Source: Candidatus Heimdallarchaeota archaeon
GTDB taxonomy: Archaea > Asgardarchaeota > Heimdallarchaeia > JABLTI01
DNA length: 64,000 nt
Assembly: GCA_019058275.1 (NCBI GenBank)
Contig: JAHLVW010000103.1
Coordinates: 1-64,000, forward strand
Direction of reading: 5' to 3'
Position 1 is the stretch's first letter. Each line of letters opens with the position of its first letter. The position numbers and the translations under genes are program-made. Under the pieces are notes generated by a model, which worked only from the letters and a program-made list of their open reading frames with translations, was not told the DNA's origin and made no database searches. Positions 1-7,603 of this stretch are shown here, in pieces.

Positions 1-149
1 CCTCTGTAATGCTCAAACTCAGTTTGAGTGGCGGTCTTTTAACGGAGGGTTTTTCCCTTCCGTCTCATTGACCCTTTTTGTAGGTGGTTTGTATAACCTC
101 GTGTAATTTTCCAGTTGGGCTAGAAAGAAGCGTGAGTTTGGAACTGTTT
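1..149 (+). repeat. Repeat family A, copy 1 (16S-trailer-like structured element)
   Basis: About 145 bp nearly identical to 7304-7450 and partly to 12095-12225. It contains the palindrome CTCAAACT-C-AGTTTGAG (12-28), a hairpin ACGGAGGG-TTTTT-CCCTTCCGT (about 42-63), a GGTT-TGTAT-AACC mini-hairpin, and ends in a hairpin plus T-run near 140-155, like a + strand terminator. The first base of the window is already inside the element, so its left edge is unknown. Copy 2 is preceded by the 16S rRNA 3' end, so a 16S gene may lie just outside the window (inference). Confidence 0.85.
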
Positions 150-155
150 TTTCTG

Positions 156-415
156 GTTATTATTAGTTAACAGTTTTTCTTATTCCTTGAAATGATTCGA
201 TGAATAACAAGAACAAACTTATTGACAATAGCAAGAGAATAAATCCTATAGCTATTGGAATGTAGCTAGCATAAGGTAACCATCATATTAACCACCAATA
301 ACTTAGTTTAATTGAAATACTAGTAATAAGTAATGCTAGGGATAAAAGACTAAAACAGAATGGTTGAAAAAGCGATTATATTTATCTTTATTTTAGGTTT
401 ATCTTTCATTTTTCT
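156..415 (-). pseudogene. Remnant of a membrane-protein gene (3' end duplicate of the gene at 10576-11289)
   Basis: Most of this segment aligns base by base with 10570-10840, the C-terminal coding end of the 237-residue membrane protein. Extra and missing bases (for example near 285, 355 and 385) break the frame. Only the last third of the gene is present. It lies directly downstream of repeat copy 1, whereas the intact relative has no repeat beside it. This points to a segmental duplication followed by decay. I infer no function for the remnant. Confidence 0.8.
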
Positions 416-457
416 TCTCGCTATTTATCAATAGGTTCAATACTTTTTTGATAGTTT

Positions 458-650
458 TTAGATCTCCTTTTTCTTATGGTCTTTATATTCTTCTCCTTTC
501 TTATCTTTTAATAAGTCAATTAAGTCTCGTAATGAAGCTTTTCTGGTCAAACGTAGAATTAAATCACTGAAACTCTCAGAATCTTTTTTTAGTTCTAGTA
601 GTTTTTCATAAGCGTTTTTTGAGAGTGAACTTGATTTTTAATCCTTTTTT
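458..650 (-). pseudogene. VapB-type antitoxin remnant (frameshifted, orphan)
   Basis: Read on the minus strand this gives a peptide containing AYEKLLELKKDSESFSDLIL followed by RLTRKASL and a lysine-rich tail ending at a TAA. The ESFSD-I-LRL pattern is the hallmark of the archaeal VapB antitoxin family (PF02697-like). The family's N-terminal strand seems to be present in another frame just upstream (KIKFTL), joined through a run of A, so one indel separates it from the rest. No convincing start codon leads into the frame and no VapC PIN-domain gene follows. I read it as a broken orphan antitoxin. It could instead be a functional short form, which I think less likely. Confidence 0.6.
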
Positions 651-784
651 ATCACCAAAGTCAGTTTTCTTATATTAATATATGAACTTATTGAATTTAA
701 TACATTGTATATAATTAAAACATAAAAAGAAATTTCAAGAAGATATAAAACCTACTTATAATGTTATTTTGATCATTACAAATT

Positions 785-2650
785 TTATTTTTTACCTTTC
801 TTAAATTTAGTTGCAGTGAATATACTATAAATTACAAGCATTGAAAATGTTATTATCCAAGAAAATCCTGAATTGATTTCTGTTGTACTTGTAGGATAAC
901 CTGCTTTTGTGATAAACTCTTTTGCTTTAGTAAGATTATAATTATATCTTATGATATTAGGATACAACCACATCCCCATATTAGGAAATATTGGGTAATC
1001 ATTAATGAAAAAACTTCCATTATAAACGATATTATTGATTTCTTCTCGATCTATAGCATAGGATACTGCTTTCCTAATAGCTAATCCAATTGAAATTGAA
1101 GGATCATTTATACATGGTAATCTGTTGCCAAAAAATGGTTTTGTTTCTTGTAGATTGTAAGCCAAGAGATTAAGACTAGTCTGAATCTTTCTTTGGATAT
1201 CATAATTTGGATTTATTTGATATTGGTCAATATCATGATAACTAGCAATTAAATTTAATATATCAATAGAGCCATTATTAAATTGCTCAGTAGCAGTCTC
1301 TATATTTTCAATTATTTTTATCTTTAGTTGACTTAAATTCCAATTAGTCCCGAATCTATTTACAAAATCCATTCCAGATTTATCTATTGTATCATTCAAT
1401 AACCAGCTGCTATTATAATTAATAAGTTGAATTTCACTATTAGGGATAATATTATTGACTATTAAAATACTTGTACCAAAACAGTTATCTGAGAATTTTT
1501 GCCAAGATATATGATTAATGTCTGGAGTAACACCATCAACTATTTGTGTTTGATTTAAATAATGTTCAGGAAGAATATTTTGAGTTAGTGTTGACAGGAA
1601 TCTCGGATATAGATCATTTTCAATTGTTGTTAGATCACCATCAATGAAAAAATCAATGTTATAGTCATCAATAATTGACATTTCTTCAATCCACGTATAA
1701 CCTTCAGGATTTGTTGCTAGATTTTTCCAGCAATAATAAGTGAAGAAAACATCATCAGCAGTTAAATATTCATTAGTATAAATCCCATCTGGATCTTGTT
1801 GCCATTTAATTCCTTCTCTTAGATGAAATCTTATATGTGTGTCATTTATGTATTCCCAATTTGATGCTAGATGAGGCCAAACATTTTGATAGTCGTCATA
1901 CAATATAAGAGGGTCCATTGTTAATTCATTTACAAAAGCAGAAGTAAAGTCATTCGAGAATAAAGGATTAAAATCTGTCCAATTAGATTTACTTATAATT
2001 AATTCATTAGTTGAATTTTGATTTGAATGTAAAGATGTCCATTTCATTTTACCCCAAGACTGTTTAATCCCTTCTGTGATATTGTAACCTGAAAGGGTTG
2101 ACCAAATTGCTTCATGGTACCATATACCAAATGTATACAATGCAGGATTTATCTTATCCATCAAATATTGTTGCCAATTCCAATAGTGTTGAATTCGTTC
2201 ATTTGAGTTAGGAGGCATTAAATTTCTTCCATAATCTAAATACCATTGATTCAAACCAGTATCATATGTTGAATCATAATCTAATGAAGAATCATAGGAA
2301 AAGATGTTGAGTGTACCATTTTCTCCATAAACATTTAAAAAATCAGGATCATTTCCCGATCCAACAAGACCAAAATAGCTTATGTCAAAATTTTTAAAAA
2401 ATAATATTTCATTTATGAAATCTGACCCACTTAAGAATTCAGCTTCAATATTTATACCAATTTCCTGAAGCTGGTTCTTAATCAAATTTGCTATTTCCCT
2501 ATGATAATCAAAATCCCTCATCTTCAATACAAGTGTAAAATATGTGTCAGAAGTAACTGCATCATAAGTTATACTTTGATAAGGTGATAAAAAGAGCATC
2601 ATGTATAAGGTAATAATAATATAATTCTTACATTTAAACAATCTTCTCAT
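785..2650 (-). CDS. Membrane-anchored family 5 substrate-binding protein with circularly permuted lobes
   Basis: 621 residues. An N-terminal signal/membrane segment (about 10-28) and a C-terminal membrane helix with basic tail (about 598-621) suggest an extracellular protein anchored in the membrane. The body belongs to the SBP_bac_5 (peptide/nickel-binding) family, but the order is unusual. Residues about 35-190 resemble the late C-lobe (REIANLIKNQLQEIGINIE, then FDISYFG and DPDFLNVY). Residues about 205-480 are the usual N-terminal half (WTDFNPLFS, LASNWEYINDTHIRFHLREG, LTADDVFF). Residues about 490-595 are the early C-lobe (AIRKAVSYAIDREEI, AKEFITKAGYPT). The protein ends where the N-terminal segment would normally continue. 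An AGGTGGG ribosome-binding site lies four bases before the ATG. No ABC permease or ATPase sits beside it, so transport partners are unknown. Confidence 0.85.
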   Translation of the reverse strand: MRRLFKCKNYIIITLYMMLFLSPYQSITYDAVTSDTYFTLVLKMRDFDYHREIANLIKNQLQEIGINIEAEFLSGSDFINEILFFKNFDISYFGLVGSGNDPDFLNVYGENGTLNIFSYDSSLDYDSTYDTGLNQWYLDYGRNLMPPNSNERIQHYWNWQQYLMDKINPALYTFGIWYHEAIWSTLSGYNITEGIKQSWGKMKWTSLHSNQNSTNELIISKSNWTDFNPLFSNDFTSAFVNELTMDPLILYDDYQNVWPHLASNWEYINDTHIRFHLREGIKWQQDPDGIYTNEYLTADDVFFTYYCWKNLATNPEGYTWIEEMSIIDDYNIDFFIDGDLTTIENDLYPRFLSTLTQNILPEHYLNQTQIVDGVTPDINHISWQKFSDNCFGTSILIVNNIIPNSEIQLINYNSSWLLNDTIDKSGMDFVNRFGTNWNLSQLKIKIIENIETATEQFNNGSIDILNLIASYHDIDQYQINPNYDIQRKIQTSLNLLAYNLQETKPFFGNRLPCINDPSISIGLAIRKAVSYAIDREEINNIVYNGSFFINDYPIFPNMGMWLYPNIIRYNYNLTKAKEFITKAGYPTSTTEINSGFSWIITFSMLVIYSIFTATKFKKGKK

Positions 2651-2700
2651 TTTCCCACCTATGTGATATATTCCACTTTTAGTTATTTAAATTTAAAGTA

Positions 2701-2711
2701 TTTTTTATAAA
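2701..2711 (-). promoter_or_regulatory. TATA box of the substrate-binding protein gene
   Basis: On the minus strand the sequence TTTATAAAAAA stands about 50 bases upstream of the ATG at 2650. It fits an archaeal TATA box, with transcription expected to begin about 25 bases further down and a short leader carrying the AGGTGGG site. Confidence 0.5.
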
Positions 2712-2870
2712 TCTTTTTCAGATAATACTAGTAAAATAATACCGTTTGAATAATATCTGATAAAGTTAAACATAATTCATTAAATAACAATAAAATTTGT
2801 ATATTCTAGCAATAAACTAACAAGTATTAGAATTCATATGTAATTACTCATCTTATGGAAAAGTAAATGG

Positions 2871-3281
2871 GTGGGATTGTTGAAAAAAAAGCAACTTATG
2901 AAGAGAACACTCTTATTTTTATTTCTAATCGGGTTATTTGTTGGTTGTATCTCAATTATGCATGTCAAAGCGAGTGGATCACGATATTATTGTGGATATG
3001 TGTTAGATCGTGTTACACATAGGTCAATAAAAGACGTTTATGTGACATTATGGGTGTCAGTTTTTCCAGACCCAACACATGGAGAAATAAGGGATTCTGA
3101 TTATACAAACAGTTTAGGATATTACTACGTTTCATGGTCACCATGGTTACCAGGAAATAATATCTATAGTGTTTTTATTCATTATGAAAAAGATGGATAT
3201 ATGTCTAGATGGATCGAACTTGAATATCCTGAGCACCCCGGTGGATTATTACCTTTAATGTATTTAAGACACTATTATTGA
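2871..3281 (+). CDS. Small secreted protein with a carboxypeptidase-regulatory-like beta domain
   Basis: 136 residues from a GTG start. TTG at 2880 or ATG at 2907 are alternative starts. A basic n-region and a hydrophobic stretch (about residues 11-34, LLFLFLIGLFVGC) form a signal peptide, possibly with a lipobox-like cysteine. The mature part resembles the transthyretin/CarboxypepD_reg fold: YCGYVLDRVTHRSIKDVYVT, then DSLGYYYVS-like and YEKDGYMSRWIELE strands. Such domains are usually binding modules on surface proteins. Here it stands alone, upstream of the FtsX permease. Ligand and role are unknown. Confidence 0.6.
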   Translation: MGLLKKKQLMKRTLLFLFLIGLFVGCISIMHVKASGSRYYCGYVLDRVTHRSIKDVYVTLWVSVFPDPTHGEIRDSDYTNSLGYYYVSWSPWLPGNNIYSVFIHYEKDGYMSRWIELEYPEHPGGLLPLMYLRHYY

Positions 3282-3444
3282 TTCTTAAATACCCTTTTCT
3301 TTTTTTTCTATCATATATTAGTTCTTATTTAAATAAATTAATAATAAAATATTAATTAAATAAAAAAAAATACTGAACTTTTGTTTTTAATTATTAAATA
3401 TTAATATAAAAATATTATAAAGTAACTAGTTATAATAAACACTC

Positions 3445-6297
3445 GTGATAGTGATGGGGTTTGGGTATTACTGTAAAATTGCTTTATTAAACATTTGGAA
3501 TGGGAGAAGAAACGCTATAATATATTTCGTTGGAATAACAATTGCTATAACTACTATTACATCAATAAATATGTGGGTAACAGCATCTGAATCGTTTGTT
3601 ATTCATGATTTTGTTGAAGAGCTGGATTATGAATTAAAGGTAAGAACATTTGACACTGAAAAAATATCTCAAGTACAAAATTGGTTAAACAATGAGTCAT
3701 TAATAAGCACAACTGATAAACTCTACTACAATTTAGCATTCTTTAATGCTGAAGATAAAAGTCCTTTCTATAATTTTTTTCCATTTGATAATCAAGATGA
3801 TATGAATGATCGTGTGTCAATGTCCACCTTATTATTGTTCCCAAGAAATGCTATTTCTAGGATTGCTAATCAATTCACTGTAATGGGAGAATTTGTTTTA
3901 GAAGTTAATGAAGTATTAATTAGTGAACATCATGCTAATATACTTGAAATTGTATATGGTCAACCAATTTATCCCGGAATGGCTTTAAATTTAAGTGTTT
4001 GTAAACAAAGTACTTGGGGAGGAATTTATCTCTTCCAATACTCACCAAGACATTTCTATAACATTACTGTTAAGGGAATCTATAAGATAAAACCAACTAC
4101 ATCAATGTTACAAGAATCATTCTCAATGGACTTTCTTGAGGATTCTATTATTTTCTTAAAAGAAAATCTAATCAAAGTAGATATTGAACAAATGGAAGAT
4201 AATGGTCTTATCCCATTTGTTGTAGCTAAAAGCAATTCGGATCTTTTGATGGAAGATGGTGTTCAAGGAATCATACCAAAATTGGATGACATTCAGTTAA
4301 GGTTAGTTACTTCATTTACAAATGTATTTTCCACAATTTTAGATACACCATTTAGTATTCTTTCACAAGAATATATCAGATCAAAAATGGTTTATATCAT
4401 AATGCTGCCTGTTATTGTTTTAGGATTAATGCAAGCAGTACTTACTTCATTCAATGTACTGGAAAGTCGAAAGAAACAAATGGCAATTTTCATTGATCGA
4501 GGTGGACAAAAAGGGCAAATACTCACATTCTTTTTATTAGAATTCATAATTATAACTATCATTGCAATTGCTTTCTCAATTTTGAGTTCATATTTGTTAG
4601 CTCCAATAATTCCTTCATTTACTCAATCAAGTTTTTCTAGTAGTAAATATTTGTTTTATTTGACACGATTACAATTTCCAGTAATTCCATTAATTTTATC
4701 CTCAGTAGCTATAATTGTTCTTTCATCAGTCTTCGTTCTAATTAAAGTAAATAGACTATATTCCGAAAACAAACTTTCAGAAAGATCAATTGAATTCAGA
4801 AAAAAATTAGAGAAAAATGTATCCTTAATACTCTTAGGAATTATTGCTGTGACATTAATAACTATTCTTATTATGTTAATTATACCATTTAAACAAGAAA
4901 TTTCTGATATTTACTACTTTTCAACACAACAAACGAAAGTAGCAGCATATATCTTGGCATTACTATTAACACTACAAATGATAATTGTCATTTTTGCTTC
5001 AGTTGGATCATTCAAAATATTCGGATCACTGGGAAAGTTATATGCTAGAATTTTCAAACACAATTCACTTTTTTTAACACATAATTTCAGACGAACAAAA
5101 CATAAGTTAAATACATTATTTATTATTATAATAATGTTGAGTAGCTCAATATTTTTCTCACTAATAATATTAGCAACCTTACAAAATAACGAAAAAGTAT
5201 CTGACTATTACAATAATGGTTCAGATATACGCGTAGAGACCATTAAGACAAGCGATGATTTCTATGAAAATATCACCAATATCAATGGCATAGAAGAAGC
5301 CATGCCTATTTATCAAATAACAGGGCAACATGGTTATGATGTTTTAACTATATATGGCATTAATCCAGAAAAGTATGCAAGAATTGGTCGATGGGATGAG
5401 AGTAGCTTTAGAAATGATTTAGCACCTATAGAAAAAAGTGGTTACACATTTACTCAATGGCTTTCGGAATTAGAAAATCAACACTATGGAGTATTTATTA
5501 GCGATAGATTGGCAAAGAAGCATGAGTTGTCAATTGGTGAAATTATAACCATACATCAAATACAAACAGAAACAACAATTGGAGATGATACATTTATTAT
5601 TGTTGGAATAATTCATTCTGCTCCTGGATTAGGATTAGCATCAGGAAAAAACATGATAATGAATCAATTAAGTGAAGAATATATTCTTATTAGTGATTGG
5701 AAAATGCAACAGGATTATGAAGTTAAGATTGCAAGATTATTTTTTGCTAAAACAATGGGAAATTTCCCCTTAAATCAAATTGAAGAAGAAATTGCTTTAC
5801 TAGATCCGGTTGTTGAAATAAACCATCCTTCATCTGAAGGATCAGTAACAGAATTCATAGATGAATTTATTCCAAAATTATCAAACTTCATCTTTGCACA
5901 ATTGACTTTTCTTTTTATCATTGGAACATTAACCATTGTTACAAATACTATTTTTATACTAAATCAAAGAAAGCAAAACATTGCGATTATGCTTGCTTTA
6001 GGAAAAACTTATTGTAGTGTATTAAAACTTATCATTTTGGAATTAATAATTCTTATCATAAGTGGAATTATTGTTGGCTTATTAATAAGTTTGCCAGTGG
6101 TTTATTTAACAATTCATTTAGCACAACCTTTCTTAGCAAATTACATTATTATCCCCTTCAATGTGGCTTTCAACCATTTATGGATGATAATATCAACTAC
6201 AGTAATAATAGGTTTAGTTTTTGTACCAATAATCCCTTTCTTATCGAGATTCAGAAAACAAAAGTTAGTAGAAAGTATATATCATAAATGGTTGTAA
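3445..6297 (+). CDS. FtsX/MacB-like ABC-type permease, double module
   Basis: 950 residues. GTG 3445, GTG 3451 and ATG 3454 are all possible starts; the ATG gives MGFGYYCKIALLNIWNGRRN, a typical FtsX-type N-terminus. The first module has a membrane helix at about 22-45, a large extracellular region, then helices near 316, 361, 410, 459 and 501. A second module starts near 545 (HNFRRTKHKLNTLF) with a helix at 556, a second extracellular domain, and helices near 815, 861 and 913. The last three are the classic FtsX core (NTIFILNQRKQNIAIMLALG). Such permeases work with an ABC ATPase in lipoprotein export, lipid handling or mechanotransmission. No ATPase gene adjoins this one, so the partner must be elsewhere. 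Confidence 0.85.
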   Translation: MIVMGFGYYCKIALLNIWNGRRNAIIYFVGITIAITTITSINMWVTASESFVIHDFVEELDYELKVRTFDTEKISQVQNWLNNESLISTTDKLYYNLAFFNAEDKSPFYNFFPFDNQDDMNDRVSMSTLLLFPRNAISRIANQFTVMGEFVLEVNEVLISEHHANILEIVYGQPIYPGMALNLSVCKQSTWGGIYLFQYSPRHFYNITVKGIYKIKPTTSMLQESFSMDFLEDSIIFLKENLIKVDIEQMEDNGLIPFVVAKSNSDLLMEDGVQGIIPKLDDIQLRLVTSFTNVFSTILDTPFSILSQEYIRSKMVYIIMLPVIVLGLMQAVLTSFNVLESRKKQMAIFIDRGGQKGQILTFFLLEFIIITIIAIAFSILSSYLLAPIIPSFTQSSFSSSKYLFYLTRLQFPVIPLILSSVAIIVLSSVFVLIKVNRLYSENKLSERSIEFRKKLEKNVSLILLGIIAVTLITILIMLIIPFKQEISDIYYFSTQQTKVAAYILALLLTLQMIIVIFASVGSFKIFGSLGKLYARIFKHNSLFLTHNFRRTKHKLNTLFIIIIMLSSSIFFSLIILATLQNNEKVSDYYNNGSDIRVETIKTSDDFYENITNINGIEEAMPIYQITGQHGYDVLTIYGINPEKYARIGRWDESSFRNDLAPIEKSGYTFTQWLSELENQHYGVFISDRLAKKHELSIGEIITIHQIQTETTIGDDTFIIVGIIHSAPGLGLASGKNMIMNQLSEEYILISDWKMQQDYEVKIARLFFAKTMGNFPLNQIEEEIALLDPVVEINHPSSEGSVTEFIDEFIPKLSNFIFAQLTFLFIIGTLTIVTNTIFILNQRKQNIAIMLALGKTYCSVLKLIILELIILIISGIIVGLLISLPVVYLTIHLAQPFLANYIIIPFNVAFNHLWMIISTTVIIGLVFVPIIPFLSRFRKQKLVESIYHKWL

Positions 6298-6324
6298 TAA
6301 TTTATGTTTTTGTTCTCACAACCT

Positions 6325-7008
6325 AGCTTCTTTTTATACAGATACTGAAAGATATTGAGAAGCAATTTATTGTCAAAAACGAATTCTTGAATTAAATCCT
6401 GAAAACTTTAATTCTCTAGCTAGTGTTGGTTTCCATTCATTACAGTTAAATGAATCGAAAAGATCAAAACTTCACTATCTGAAAGCTTTGAAGTTAGATC
6501 CAACCAACTATTTTATTTTGCAATTTCTAGTAAAGTTGTACTTGGTAGATTAGGACTTTCATAGAGCACTTACTTTTCTGTATCATTCATTAGTTCATTT
6601 TCCTGACGAACCTAAAATTCTGTTTGATCTGGTTTATGTAATAGCAAACTTGAAATAAGATGATAAAGTAATAGATTTTCTATAACAATGCTTGAGCATT
6701 GCTCCTGAATACTTTCTAAGAATAGATCGAGAATCCATTTTCCGACTTTTACTAAAGCATCTGAAATGTCATTACAAAAATTGGGTTATATTGAATCTAT
6801 TTCCTATTTAGATTTCAGTCTTTTAGAAAAGGTAAAGGATAATATAGAAAAAGAAAAACAAAATCAATTTGGTAAACTAATCACATTTGAAGATTTTTTG
6901 AAAAACCATTGGGAGCATTTAATAGTTATAATTCTTAGTGTTTTAGTTGGTAGTATTTTAGGTGCAATAATCACTATTCTTACAAATTATTTCGGACTTG
7001 TGAAATAA
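6325..7008 (+). pseudogene. Decayed TPR-repeat protein with C-terminal membrane anchor
   Basis: One frame between about 6340 and 6745 reads as tetratricopeptide repeats (EAIYCQKRILELNPENFNSL, YLKALKLDPTNYF, LVHFPDEPKIL), broken by TGA, TAG and two TAA codons. A shift in frame then leads into the open frame 6766-7008 (80 residues), which ends in a clear membrane helix (VIIILSVLVGSILGAIITIL) and FGLVK. The simplest reading is an old TPR protein with a C-terminal anchor that has picked up at least four stops and one frameshift. The 80-residue tail could still be expressed from ATG 6766 as a small membrane protein, but nothing shows this. Confidence 0.65.
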
Positions 7009-7291
7009 AATATTAAAATCTATATTTTGATTGTCCGTACAAGAAAATAATTTGTTTTTAATTGTACTTATCAAACAGCAACACTTCTAATTAGAGTATC
7101 GAAGAGTTAGGAAAACAAATTAACCATTAAGGCTATTGAAATTATTAAATTGAAAAACTTGCTTTTTCCCACAATCATTCCTCACTTTTACAATGATCGC
7201 TTTTTATTTTTAAGCTTATAATTTTTCACACTCAATCTTTTTTGTTAAAAGAAGTATTTTTATAAGGAAAACTAACCTAGTAAAAGATTTA

Positions 7292-7306
7292 GCTGGATCA
7301 CCTCCT
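7292..7306 (+). other. Exact copy of the 16S rRNA 3' terminus (anti-Shine-Dalgarno tail)
   Basis: GCTGGATCACCTCCT is identical to the near-universal last 15 bases of 16S rRNA. The preceding bases do not continue as rRNA, so this is a terminal fragment, not a gene. It runs straight into repeat copy 2. This is the best clue to the origin of repeat family A: the downstream trailer of a 16S gene, including its processing and termination structures. Confidence 0.75.
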
Positions 7307-7450
7307 CTGTAATGCTCAAACTCAGTTTGAGTGGCGGTCTTAAAACAGAGGGTTTTTCCCTTCCGTCTCATTGACCTTTATGTAGGTGGTTTGTATAACC
7401 TCGTGTAATTTTTCAGTTGGGCTAGAAGTAGTGCGAGTTTGAAACTGTTT
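7302..7450 (+). repeat. Repeat family A, copy 2
   Basis: Almost identical to copy 1. CCTCTGT (7304-7310) can pair with ACAGAGG (7345-7351) around the perfect palindrome at 7315-7331. In copy 1 the same outer stem has one T to G change that stays a U-G wobble only if the + strand is the RNA, weak support for a + strand transcript. The element ends with AGTTT-G-AAACT and a T-run. Bases 7450-7520 resemble the 3' end of the zinc-ribbon gene at 12228, so a remnant of a convergent gene follows. The rest of the gene-free stretch 7009-7603 shows only AT-rich sequence and a TATA-like TTTTTATAAGG near 7257. Confidence 0.85.
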
Positions 7451-7603
7451 TTTTATTCATTTTGTGATTCAAAAAATCAATATTGGAATGTGAAAAAATA
7501 GCTGTTTGTTATTTATTATACACTCATTTTATATTGAATAGAATTCATTATTTATGATATTGAGAAATATCTTATCATTAGATTCGATGCACAAGGGATT
7601 TTT

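Noticed and set aside
6766..7008. Independent small membrane protein gene
   Set aside because: It directly continues a TPR frame after one shift, so the end of a decayed larger gene is the simpler reading.
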